From NCBI RefSeq assembly GCF_024790395.1, contig NZ_JAJISC010000002.1:558001-622000 (forward strand): DNA of 64,000 nucleotides, read 5' to 3'. Positions within the stretch are counted from its first letter, which is position 1. Every line of letters begins with the position of its first letter. Under the pieces are notes generated by a model, which saw nothing but the letters and a program-made list of their open reading frames with translations, was not told where the DNA came from and made no database searches. The position numbers were made by a program, and so were the translations under genes. Of the stretch, positions 24,994-33,133 are shown in pieces. Source of the stretch: Halomonas dongshanensis (GTDB lineage Bacteria; Pseudomonadota; Gammaproteobacteria; Pseudomonadales; Halomonadaceae).

Positions 24994-25298
24994 GGTCTCA
25001 TTCCTTTTGAGTAAAACCGGGGGTTGGCGCTTGAACGTTATTAACATACGTAATGGTATGTTAGTTGCTCGGCAGTGCCAACCGTAGGATCGAGGTAAGT
25101 AGCACCGCAACAAGTAGGAGCCAAAGAAGATTAAGACAGGGCGCTAAATGACGCTGGGGTAATTCATCCTATCCAAGCTTAGGTTATCGTAATATAAGAG
25201 TATGTATCATTCGGGTAACTCGACTGTTGCCGCGACGCCTAAGCGTTCGATGACCGTACTGCCCCGCACCTTGGGTGCGCGATGAAAGGAAAGAGAGA
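24994..25298. other. Divergent gap between mipA-like and HDOD-GGDEF genes
   Basis: This 305-base gap holds the operator-like palindrome at 25042-25063 and A/T-rich promoter-like sequence around 25185-25210 (TATCGTAATATAAGAGTATG). I see no RNA gene or small ORF with a convincing ribosome binding site in it. Confidence 0.5.
25042..25063. promoter_or_regulatory. Operator-like palindrome upstream of mipA-like gene
   Basis: TAACATAC-GTAATG-GTATGTTA is a perfect 8-bp inverted repeat with a 6-bp spacer. The arms resemble TetR/AcrR-type operators (ACATAC...GTATGT). It lies about 50 bp upstream of the mipA-like start, where it would overlap the promoter. The regulator is unknown. Confidence 0.6.
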
Positions 25299-26828
25299 AT
25301 GTCGAGTCGCCGTGATCCGCCCGACGCCGTCTCCTCGCACGCTTTAGCGCTCGTGCCGCTGCCACTTTCGATTAGTCACGCACTGCACGATCAGCAGGCG
25401 CTGCCTTCGCTTCCAACGGCGGTAACGCGCCTACTCGAACTTGCGCGTTCGCCTCACGCAGCGTTGAGCGAGTATGCCGCCATCATCGAGAGCGACCCAG
25501 CGCTGACGCTGCGTCTCGTCGCTTTGGCCAATAGCGCTTTTTATGCCCATAGTCAGCGTAGCGTGACCTCGGGCCACGATGCCATCGTACGCCTGGGGCT
25601 TGAAACTACGCTGGCGGCAGCGTTGAGTTTTGGCTTGGCGAAGCTTGCGTGTGTGAGCGGGCTTGAGCGTATCTGGCGGCGCGCCATCGTCGCTGCCGTC
25701 GCGGCGCGCTATCTCGCCGAGAGGCTCTGCCCGGACGATCGTCACGACGTCTTCACCGCCGCTTTGCTGCAGGATATCGGTATGCTGGCGCTTTCTGCGC
25801 TCTATCCCGAGACCGTTGACGCGCTCTATAGCGACGACGAGCTTAGCCACGCCGAGCTTGCCCTGCGTGAGCGGGCGCTGCTCGATACCGATCACGCCTG
25901 CGTCGGAGCCTGGCTTGCCTCGCAGTGGGGCGTGCCTGAAGCGCTTGTAGTGGCCATCGCGCAAAGCCATTTTGCACCTCTAGCGCCAACGCCCGCTGAG
26001 TTCTGTTTGCAGCTCTCGGGGCTAGTGGCCGATGCCTGGCTTGCCCCCGAGCCAATACGTGCACTGCAAGGGTTCTTGGCCTATGTCGCTAGTCATCGCC
26101 ACGAAGAGCTTGCTTTTGACATCCCATTAGAGACGCTGCTTGCCGATATCAAGACACGCCTGCCGCCTTGGGCCGAGCTGATGGCGATCACCGCACTTTC
26201 TGAGCACGATAACGAGCGTCTTTTGAGCGCCGCCCAACAGCTACTTTTTCAGCAGTCGCTCTCGCTTCAGCAGCGCCTGCATGAAAAGGAGCGCGAGCTT
26301 GAAGCTTGGCAGGCGCGCAGCCGCCTGGATGCGCTGACCGGCCTTGCTAGCCGAGCCTACCTCGAAGAGCAGCTCTTGGAGCAGTTCACGCTCTCAAAGG
26401 CCGAAGCGGCGCCATTGGCGATCATGTTCATCGATATCGATCACTTCAAGGCGCTCAACGATGCCTATGGGCATCAACTGGGTGACAGCGTGCTTCAGCG
26501 TTTCAGCGAAGTGCTATTGAGCGTGTTGCCCGAGGGTGCGGTGGCTGGACGCTATGGCGGCGAGGAGTTTCTCGTGCTCTTTTCCTATCGTCGCGCCTGC
26601 GAGCTTGCGCCTATAGCGCAGACACTGATCGAGACGCTCCAGCATACGGCCGTGGCGCAGGTAGAGGAGGGGGAGCTTAGACTTTCGGTTTCGATCGGTA
26701 TTGCCTGTAGCGAAGACGCCGACTTTGCTAGCCCCCGCGAGCTAATCGACGCCGCCGACCAGAGTATGTACCGCATCAAGCGGACCGGGCGGGGGAGCGT
26801 GGCGCTCTTCGAATCACCCGCCAGTTAG
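25299..26828 (+). CDS. HDOD-GGDEF protein, probable diguanylate cyclase
   Basis: A 509-residue cytoplasmic signalling protein. An HDOD domain (about residues 25-230, with SLPTAVTRLLELA, SDPALTLRLVALANSAF and LQDIGMLAL) is followed by a short coiled coil. A GGDEF domain (about 345-505) carries FIDIDHFKALND and the active-site RYGGEEF, so cyclic-di-GMP synthesis is likely. I see no clear RxxD inhibitory site. The ATG at 25299 follows GGAAAGAGAG; an in-frame GTG at 25275 is possible. It stands alone, ending in a terminator shared with the convergent DASS gene. Confidence 0.88.
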   Translation: MSSRRDPPDAVSSHALALVPLPLSISHALHDQQALPSLPTAVTRLLELARSPHAALSEYAAIIESDPALTLRLVALANSAFYAHSQRSVTSGHDAIVRLGLETTLAAALSFGLAKLACVSGLERIWRRAIVAAVAARYLAERLCPDDRHDVFTAALLQDIGMLALSALYPETVDALYSDDELSHAELALRERALLDTDHACVGAWLASQWGVPEALVVAIAQSHFAPLAPTPAEFCLQLSGLVADAWLAPEPIRALQGFLAYVASHRHEELAFDIPLETLLADIKTRLPPWAELMAITALSEHDNERLLSAAQQLLFQQSLSLQQRLHEKERELEAWQARSRLDALTGLASRAYLEEQLLEQFTLSKAEAAPLAIMFIDIDHFKALNDAYGHQLGDSVLQRFSEVLLSVLPEGAVAGRYGGEEFLVLFSYRRACELAPIAQTLIETLQHTAVAQVEEGELRLSVSIGIACSEDADFASPRELIDAADQSMYRIKRTGRGSVALFESPAS

Positions 26829-26869
26829 AGATCTCCGTCTAAAAAAACCGCTACGTGGAGGCGTAAAAC

Positions 26870-26900
26870 GCAACGAGGCACGCTAGGCGTGCCTCGTTGC
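26870..26900. terminator. Bidirectional terminator between convergent genes
   Basis: GCAACGAGGCACGC-TAG-GCGTGCCTCGTTGC is a perfect 14-bp stem with a 3-nt loop in the gap between the convergent HDOD-GGDEF and DASS genes. On the minus strand GTTTTAC follows. Strong hairpin, weak T-runs. Confidence 0.75.
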
Positions 26901-26915
26901 ATGGGGCCTCACTGG

Positions 26916-28367
26916 TTAGGGCGTGGGTAGCAGCAGCGGCATCACGAAGTAGACGAAAACGCTGATGACGATGGCGCTGACGATGTTCATGAATAGCCCC
27001 GCTTTGGCCATCTGCAAGATCGATATCCGGCCACTTGAGAAGACTGCTGCGTTGGGCGGCGTCGAAATCGGCAGCATGAAGGCACAGGTCGTCGCCAGAG
27101 CGACCGCGACCATCAGCCCCAGCGGGTTGCCGGTGGTGATGGCAGTGGCAAGTCCTGCGGTGATCGGCAGCGCCATATTGGCCGTAGCGGTGTTGGAGAT
27201 GATCTCGGTGAGGAACAGCATGAGAAACACCATGAACAGCAGCAGCCAGAAGTAGCTTACGCCATCCAAGAGTTCGAGCTGATCGCTAATCCAGCCGGTC
27301 AGGTCGCTGGCGCTGAAGGCAGCCGCGAGCGCCATGCCCCCACCCCAGAGGATGAACAGCCCCCAAGGCAGCTCCTTCATGTCCTCCCACACCAGCAGGC
27401 TGCGCTTTTCGCTATGGGCGGGAATGATGAACAGCGAAATGGCCGCGATGATGGCGATCAAGGTGTCGTTGATGGGTAAGTCGAAAAACGGCGCCAGCCA
27501 ACCACGCAGCGCCCAAGCCAAGGCGGTGATGACGAACACGCCCAGCACACGCTTCTCTTCGCGACTCATGGGGCCTAAGGCTTCAAGCTCCTGGGCGACG
27601 AAGTTGACCTCCATGCGCGTGCTCGGCACCTTGGCATAAATGCGGGTGAGATAGACGTAGAGGACGGCGAGTAGGATTAGCGTCAGCGGCAGAGCGAAGA
27701 TCATCCACTGTAAAAAGCTGATCTCGACGTCGAAGAACTGCGGAATCATTGCCACCACGATGCCGTTGGGCACCGAGCCGATGATGGTAGCAAGCCCCCC
27801 GATAGAGGCTGAGTAGGCCACGGTCAGCAGCAGCGTGCGGGCAAAGGCGTCGCGCTCATGCTTGGCGAACTGATCGCGCTCGTCCAGCTCGCCGAGCAGT
27901 GCCACGGCAATGGGGAGCATCATCAGCGCAGTGGCCGCGTTGGAGATCCACATCGACAAAAAGGCCGAGGCGATCATCACTCCCAGCACGATGCTACGTA
28001 GGCTGTTCCCGATACGATTGACGATGGAGAGGGCTATGCGCCGGTGGAGGTTCCAGCGCTCGATGGCGATTGCCAGAATGAAGCCGCCCATGTACATGTA
28101 GATGACCGGGTTGGCGTAGCCCACGACGGCCTCGTCCATCGGCATTACCCCGGTCAGCGGCAGCAGTACCATGGGGAGGAACGAGGTTACCGGAATGGGC
28201 ACCGGCTCGGTGACCCACCAGACGGCCATCCAGGCGGTAAGGCCGAGGACGATACGCGGCATCGGGTCGATCAGCGTATCGGGCATAGTGGCCTGAATGA
28301 GGGCAAAGAGTAGCGGACCGCCGAGCAAAGGCAGCCAGCGGCGCCAATCGTGTAGCAGTGAGGCCAT
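26916..28367 (-). CDS. DASS/SLC13-family sodium:anion symporter
   Basis: A 483-residue transporter with about twelve hydrophobic helices, of the divalent anion:sodium symporter family (dicarboxylates, tricarboxylates or sulfate). Family motifs seen are WVTEPVPIPVTSFLP near residue 53, MWISNAATALMMLPIAVAL (the S-N-T/A motif) near 140 and the C-terminal counterpart EIISNTATANMALPI near 385. The substrate is not determined. The ATG at 28367 follows GGAGATGTT; a longer frame to 28442 lacks a ribosome site and would add 25 non-membrane residues. Confidence 0.9.
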   Translation of the reverse strand: MASLLHDWRRWLPLLGGPLLFALIQATMPDTLIDPMPRIVLGLTAWMAVWWVTEPVPIPVTSFLPMVLLPLTGVMPMDEAVVGYANPVIYMYMGGFILAIAIERWNLHRRIALSIVNRIGNSLRSIVLGVMIASAFLSMWISNAATALMMLPIAVALLGELDERDQFAKHERDAFARTLLLTVAYSASIGGLATIIGSVPNGIVVAMIPQFFDVEISFLQWMIFALPLTLILLAVLYVYLTRIYAKVPSTRMEVNFVAQELEALGPMSREEKRVLGVFVITALAWALRGWLAPFFDLPINDTLIAIIAAISLFIIPAHSEKRSLLVWEDMKELPWGLFILWGGGMALAAAFSASDLTGWISDQLELLDGVSYFWLLLFMVFLMLFLTEIISNTATANMALPITAGLATAITTGNPLGLMVAVALATTCAFMLPISTPPNAAVFSSGRISILQMAKAGLFMNIVSAIVISVFVYFVMPLLLPTP

Positions 28368-28574
28368 AACATCTCCGTGGCGAGAGGGCGCGATGGAAAG
28401 CGTGCAAAAGCCGCAATGAAAAGAGAGCGAGCATCCTACCACTTAGGTTTATTAGTCGTTGGTTGTATGGCTTAGACTTTGGTAGTGGTTAAGTTGAGTA
28501 AGCCTTTCACGCACTCGTCGTTACGTTTCGCGACCTGAGAGTGATCGCTGAGTTTTTATAGTTAATTTTTTTAA

Positions 28575-28587
28575 TATCAGCTTCTTA
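28575..28587. promoter_or_regulatory. IHF-like site upstream of the second Rsm-like RNA
   Basis: TATCAGCTTCTTA fits the IHF consensus WATCAANNNNTTR at all but one position and is preceded by an A/T-rich tract. IHF sites are common upstream of csrB/rsm genes. Moderate support only. Confidence 0.35.
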
Positions 28588-28618
28588 TGGGTTTTCTTCT
28601 GTTGCCTATAGAAGAATT

Positions 28619-28808
28619 CGGCCATCTTTATCATGGGTTAGATAAATAGGTGCCGTTAAGGTCCAAGGTGGCGCCTACCCCAGGGAGGGGCACGACGGAA
28701 CGCCATGCGGGAGTCGCATAAATGAGCCAAGGATGCACGTGCAGGAAGCGCGTGGTGTGCGCTCAGGGAGGAACGAATAACCCCCGGCTTAGACGCCGGG
28801 GGTTTTTT
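28619..28808 (+). ncRNA. Candidate CsrB/Rsm-family regulatory RNA, second copy
   Basis: A gene-free stretch with seven GGA motifs in 90 nt (28684, 28697, 28710, 28731, 28744, 28767 and 28770), ending in a strong terminator. Three sit in hairpin loops: CCCC-AGGGA-GGGG (28678-28690), ATGCG-GGAGT-CGCAT (28705-28719), and the 7-bp stem CACGTGC-AGGAA-GCGCGTG (28736-28754). AAGGAUG at 28730 is a close match to the CsrA SELEX core. This is the architecture of CsrB/RsmX RNAs that sequester CsrA/RsmA. A -10-like TATAGA at 28607-28612 suggests a 5' end near 28619; a second candidate (GATAAAT at 28641) would give a shorter RNA. I found no good GacA box. Confidence 0.72.
28781..28808 (+). terminator. Rho-independent terminator of the second Rsm-like RNA
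   Basis: CCCCCGGC-TTAGAC-GCCGGGGG is an 8-bp perfect stem followed by six T. It lies 25 bp from the end of the convergent M42 peptidase gene. Confidence 0.92.
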
Positions 28809-28832
28809 ATTACAGCCACTACGCGGTGAGCG

Positions 28833-30140
28833 CTACTTCTTCGCCTTCTTCTCTTTTATCACTTTATCCTTCGCTTTGCCTTTCGCCGCACCGCTGTCAT
28901 CGCTTTCGGGTTTGGCGCTGCCCTGGTGACGCAGCGGGGTCGCGTTGTCCAGGCGCGGGTGATGATCGAGGAACTCGCGCGCCAGATCGGGCAGGGCATC
29001 GAGTGCTTCGATGGTATGGTGCAGGGCGTGAATGGCGGCCAGCACGTCCTGAGTGTTGCCGGTTTCCGAAATGGTGTGCATGTTGCGGATCGGGAAACCT
29101 ACCGAGGTCGCGGCGCTGTCGATGGCGGCAAGCACGCCGGCCATGCCATCGGTGCCGGTATCTACGCCGACCATATCGCGCTGGAAGGGGATGTCGTGGG
29201 CCTTGGCGGCGGTAGCGATGATACGGTTGAGCTGTTCGCTGGCGATAGAGCCAACCGACAAGGTGAAGCCCTTACCCATCTCCAGCGGCTGCATGCGCTT
29301 GTCGCCGATGCCGGGGGCGGCTACGTAGTCGTGGTTGACGTCGATGCCGATGATGGCATCGGGTTTGAGCTCACCGGCCATCACTCGGCTGCCAAAGCGG
29401 CCGATCTCTTCGTAACTGGCGATGGCGAAGAGCACGCGTACCTGCTCGGTGCCGCCCGCTTCGGCGACCAAGCGCGCCACCTCGGCAGTAACGAAGCAGC
29501 CCAGGCCGTTATCGAGATAGGCGCCGTAGAAGGTATTGGGGCTGAAACCCTCTTTGATGGGGCGATTGAAAATGATCGAATCGCCTGGGCGTACGCCGAG
29601 ATTCAGCACCTGCTGCTTCTTATTCTCACCGTGTATCTGCAGATCCAGATAGATCTGCTCTTTCTTGAGGCCGCGCTCGCCACTGCGGGTAGCAGGATCG
29701 GAGAAGTGAATCGCTCCCAGCGCTTCGACCGTGCCGCCTTCGATACGCCGATAGTGGCCGGGTGCCTCGGGGTCTTCGCTAAACAGCGTCACTTCGTGGC
29801 CAATGAGCACCGTGGGCAGAAAGGAGTCGGTATTGATCCATATCTTGCCGTCTTCGCCAATCGAGCGCACCTGCATGCGGATCTTGTCGGCATGGCCAAT
29901 CAGCATCAGCGTGAACATGTCGTCGCGCCCAGGATGGGTGTCGAGCACCACACCGGCATTCCCCTTGAACTGATGAAGCTGCCAATCGCTCGGCGCGAAG
30001 CTCTCGAAGTAGGGCTTCAGCACGCCGTAGGTCATCGCCCCTTCTAGGCCCACAGGGCTCGGCGCGGCAAGAATGTCGCGCATCAGCGAGAACTGCGCAT
30101 CGGGCATCGGTTGAGTCCAGGGGGCTCGGGTATCGCTCAT
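28833..30140 (-). CDS. M42-family metallopeptidase
   Basis: A 435-residue cytoplasmic aminopeptidase-like protein of the M42 (FrvX/glutamyl aminopeptidase) group. Dinuclear metal ligands are suggested by GHADKIRMQV (His), AYLDNGLG (bridging Asp), ASYEEIGRFG (catalytic and ligand Glu), GIDVNHDY (Asp) and MHTISETGN (His). M42 enzymes usually have 340-370 residues. The extra length includes a lysine-rich C-terminal tail (KGKAKDKVIKEKKAKK) of unknown role. The ATG at 30140 has GGAGA 6 nt upstream; a GTG two codons earlier would sit on the ribosome site. Confidence 0.85.
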   Translation of the reverse strand: MSDTRAPWTQPMPDAQFSLMRDILAAPSPVGLEGAMTYGVLKPYFESFAPSDWQLHQFKGNAGVVLDTHPGRDDMFTLMLIGHADKIRMQVRSIGEDGKIWINTDSFLPTVLIGHEVTLFSEDPEAPGHYRRIEGGTVEALGAIHFSDPATRSGERGLKKEQIYLDLQIHGENKKQQVLNLGVRPGDSIIFNRPIKEGFSPNTFYGAYLDNGLGCFVTAEVARLVAEAGGTEQVRVLFAIASYEEIGRFGSRVMAGELKPDAIIGIDVNHDYVAAPGIGDKRMQPLEMGKGFTLSVGSIASEQLNRIIATAAKAHDIPFQRDMVGVDTGTDGMAGVLAAIDSAATSVGFPIRNMHTISETGNTQDVLAAIHALHHTIEALDALPDLAREFLDHHPRLDNATPLRHQGSAKPESDDSGAAKGKAKDKVIKEKKAKK

Positions 30141-30347
30141 CGTCACTCTCCATCAGGTGCCCTAAGGGCATGTGAAGTTAGTCTGCCAGATGTCTGCTCA
30201 TTCCACTATTGGACCATGCTGGCGCAGACCCTAGGCACGTAATATGCAGGCTAAGGATCGAATCACAACCGTTTCATTCCCACTTTTGGCCTTATGGCGC
30301 CATCTATATAAACAGTGCATAAAAGCGATTCCTACAAGGAGTGCCGC

Positions 30348-31589
30348 GTGACCGCCAAGCCCTTAAATACCTTAAGCGCTCAGCGCTACAAAGTGCTGCT
30401 AGCGGGCGTATGTAGCCAGTTGCTCTGCGTGGGGGTGGCCCGCTTTGCCTATACGCCGCTGCTGCCGGTGATGCAGGAGCAGGCGGGGATGAGCGATGCC
30501 TTGGGTGGATGGTTGGCCGCGCTTAACTACCTGGGGTACATGCTGGGCGCGGTGCTGGCGTCGTTGATTGGCGATATTCGCCTGAAAGATACGCTGTTTC
30601 GTATTGGGCTTGTGCTTGCGCTGATGACTACGGCGGGCATGGCGCTGAGCGATGACGTTTGGCTCTGGGCGAGCATGCGTTTTCTTGCCGGGCTCTCTAG
30701 TAGCGCCTCGATGCTGCTCGCCTCGGGGCTCATCCTTCACTGGCTGTTGCAGCATCGCCAGCGCGGCGAGCTGGGCATTCATTTTGCCGGGCTCGGCGTG
30801 GGGATCGTTATCTCGGCGCTCGCCGTGGAGGCGATGATGCGGGCGTCGTTTGGCTGGCAGGCCCAGTGGTGGGGCTTTGCTCTGGTTTCCCTGGTGCTGC
30901 TGTTTCCCGCCTGGGTATGGCTGCCGCGCCCATACGTTTCGCGCGTGAGTGTCGCAACTAAGGCCGCACCTGCGTCGCGGCCACCGAGTGCCACCTTCAT
31001 GCGTTTGATGTTCGCCGCCTACTTCTGCGCGGGCTATGGCTACGTGATTAGCGCCACCTTCATCGTGGTGATCGTCGAGCGGCTGCCGGGGCTTTCGGGC
31101 ATGGGGAATCTGGTCTTTGCCCTGGTTGGTGTATCCGCTGCGATCACCGTCATGCTGTGGGATTTGGTGGCGCGGCGTATTGGCTATTTGGGGGCGCTGA
31201 TCATGGCCATGGCGCTGCAAGTGGTGGGCATCCTGTTACCGGCGTTGACCTCGAGCCTTATAGGCGTGCTGATCAGTGCGCTGCTCTATGGCGGTACGTT
31301 CCTTGGCTGCGTGAGTTTGGTGCTGACCATGGCGGGGCGCCTCTATCCTGCAAGCCCGGCCAAGCTCATGGGGAAACTGACCCTGGCGTACGGCGCGGCG
31401 CAAATCCTCGCCCCAGCGCTGACCGGTTCTCTTGCCGAGGCCACCGGGCATTATGCGGTGGGGTTGTGGCTGGCGGCAGGCTTGGTGCTTTGCGGGGCGC
31501 TTTTGCTCGTGTGGTTAAGGCAAGTGGACCAGACCGCCCAGCGTCTCGATGCCGAGGCCAAGGCGCTGCGTTCGGGGCAGGCAAGTTGA
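30348..31589 (+). CDS. YbfB/YjiJ-family MFS transporter
   Basis: A 413-residue permease with about twelve hydrophobic helices, of the small MFS group named after YbfB/YjiJ. It has the early signature GVARFAYTPLLPVMQ (residues about 23-37) and GWLAALNYLGYMLGA (about 48-62). The substrate is unknown. The start is a GTG at 30348 with a perfect AAGGAG 6 nt upstream; an open frame from 30315 lacks this. Confidence 0.85.
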   Translation: MTAKPLNTLSAQRYKVLLAGVCSQLLCVGVARFAYTPLLPVMQEQAGMSDALGGWLAALNYLGYMLGAVLASLIGDIRLKDTLFRIGLVLALMTTAGMALSDDVWLWASMRFLAGLSSSASMLLASGLILHWLLQHRQRGELGIHFAGLGVGIVISALAVEAMMRASFGWQAQWWGFALVSLVLLFPAWVWLPRPYVSRVSVATKAAPASRPPSATFMRLMFAAYFCAGYGYVISATFIVVIVERLPGLSGMGNLVFALVGVSAAITVMLWDLVARRIGYLGALIMAMALQVVGILLPALTSSLIGVLISALLYGGTFLGCVSLVLTMAGRLYPASPAKLMGKLTLAYGAAQILAPALTGSLAEATGHYAVGLWLAAGLVLCGALLLVWLRQVDQTAQRLDAEAKALRSGQAS

Positions 31590-31675
31590 ATTCGGAAGAG
31601 TTGAATTCGGGCTTAGGTTTTTGACCCTCGATCCTCTACGATAGAGCACTTTTCGATAGTGGCGGGATAGAGACC

Positions 31676-33133
31676 ATGACATCTTCCGAGCAACCTCGCG
31701 TTCAGTGGCTGGGCCGCTGGGGGTTCATTCTGGCGGCGACCGGCTCGGCCGTGGGGCTGGGCAATATCTGGAAGTTCCCCTATATGACCGGCGAGTATGG
31801 CGGCGGCGCCTTCGTTCTGGTCTATCTGGCCTGTATTCTGGCGGTGGGCGTGCCGGTGATGATGTGCGAAATCGCCTTTGGTCGCCGTGGCCGCGGCAGT
31901 CCCATCGATGCCTTCCGGCGCATGGCCAAGGAGTCGGGGCGCTCGCCGCTGTGGTCGATCTTGGGCTGGATGTCGATGCTCAGCGGCTTCATGATCCTAT
32001 CGTTCTACGTCATCGTGGCCGGGTGGTCCTTCGCCTATTTGTGGAAAGTGGTGAGCGGTGGTCTGACCGGCGCTAACGTGGGCGACATGGTGGCCATTTT
32101 CGAAGCCAACAATGCCAACCCGTGGAACCTGGGCGGCTGGAGCACCATGGTGACGCTGGTCACCATGGTGATCGTGGGCATGGGGGTACAGAAGGGGATA
32201 GAGCGTAGCGTCGGTTGGATGATGCCGGGGCTGGTGGTCATGCTGGTCATCTTGATCGTCTACAACGTCTTCTCCGGCGGCTTTGGCGAGGCGGTGAGCT
32301 TTCTCTTCTCCTTCAACGCGGGCAGCCTCTCCAGCGCCGGTATGCTGGCGGCGCTGGGGCATGCGTTCTTCACGCTCTCCCTGGCGGCTGGGGCGATTCT
32401 TACCTACGGCAGCTACCTACCCCGCAGTGCCTCGATCGGGCGTACCACGCTGAGCGTCGCGCTGGCCGATACGGCGGTAGCGCTAATGGCGGGGTTGGCC
32501 ATCTTCCCGGTTATTTTCAGCAACGGTATGGACCCGGGCGAAGGGCCGGGGCTGATCTTCATGAGCCTGCCGCTGGCGTTTCAGGCCATGCCGCTGGGCA
32601 CACTCTTCGGCGTGCTGTTCTTCGTCATGCTGTCGATGGCGGCGCTGACCTCGTCGATCTCCATGGTCGAGGCAACGGTCTCCTGGCTGTGTGACAGCAA
32701 AGGCTTTTCGCGCCGGTGGGCAGCGTGGAGCTCGGGTATCGTGCTTTGGTTCATCAGTACGCTGGCCATGCTGTCGTTCAGCGCCGATTGGGCCGTGCTC
32801 GGCAAGACGCTGTTCGACTGGCTCGACTACCTCACCTCGCGCCTGTTAATGCCGCTTGGCGGGCTTGGCACCGTGGTGCTCGCGGGCTTCTTCATCCGCA
32901 ACGAGGTGATGCGCGACGAGTTGGCCTTGCCGCCGCTGATCTACGCGCTGTGGCTGATCATGGTGCGCTACGTAAGCCCTCTGGGTATTCTGATCGTTTT
33001 CGTCGACGCGCTGGGCCTCTACTCGATCGCCTTTGCCAGCCAGTGGCCGTTCTTTTTGGCCATTCTGGTGGTCATGATGATCGTCGGCGAGCGGGTGAGT
33101 CCGCGCCTTGGCTTGGCGCTGCGCTCACGCTGA
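31676..33133 (+). CDS. Neurotransmitter:sodium symporter (NSS) family transporter
   Basis: A 485-residue LeuT-fold transporter importing an amino acid or amine with sodium. The TM1 signature GSAVGLGNIWKFPYMTGEYGGGAF (residues about 23-46) and the TM6 region TYGSYLPRSASI are clear. It appears to have eleven or twelve helices, and bacterial members often have eleven. The substrate is not predicted. Its last 9 bases overlap the end of the convergent gene at 33125. Confidence 0.92.
   Translation: MTSSEQPRVQWLGRWGFILAATGSAVGLGNIWKFPYMTGEYGGGAFVLVYLACILAVGVPVMMCEIAFGRRGRGSPIDAFRRMAKESGRSPLWSILGWMSMLSGFMILSFYVIVAGWSFAYLWKVVSGGLTGANVGDMVAIFEANNANPWNLGGWSTMVTLVTMVIVGMGVQKGIERSVGWMMPGLVVMLVILIVYNVFSGGFGEAVSFLFSFNAGSLSSAGMLAALGHAFFTLSLAAGAILTYGSYLPRSASIGRTTLSVALADTAVALMAGLAIFPVIFSNGMDPGEGPGLIFMSLPLAFQAMPLGTLFGVLFFVMLSMAALTSSISMVEATVSWLCDSKGFSRRWAAWSSGIVLWFISTLAMLSFSADWAVLGKTLFDWLDYLTSRLLMPLGGLGTVVLAGFFIRNEVMRDELALPPLIYALWLIMVRYVSPLGILIVFVDALGLYSIAFASQWPFFLAILVVMMIVGERVSPRLGLALRSR

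Noticed and set aside
28494..28512. Possible GacA box (AGTAAG...TTTCAC) upstream of the second Rsm-like RNA
   Set aside because: Both half sites deviate and the spacing does not fit TGTAAG-N6-CTTACA.
28640..28800. Riboswitch or SRP/6S/RNase P RNA as alternative identity of the second RNA
   Set aside because: None of the conserved cores I know of these RNAs is present; the GGA-loop repeat pattern explains the sequence better and no gene lies downstream in the same direction.
28926..30047. Long open frame (373 codons) on the plus strand opposite the M42 peptidase gene
   Set aside because: It is a shadow of the high-G+C coding strand; the minus-strand product has clear M42 motifs and the plus-strand product has none.
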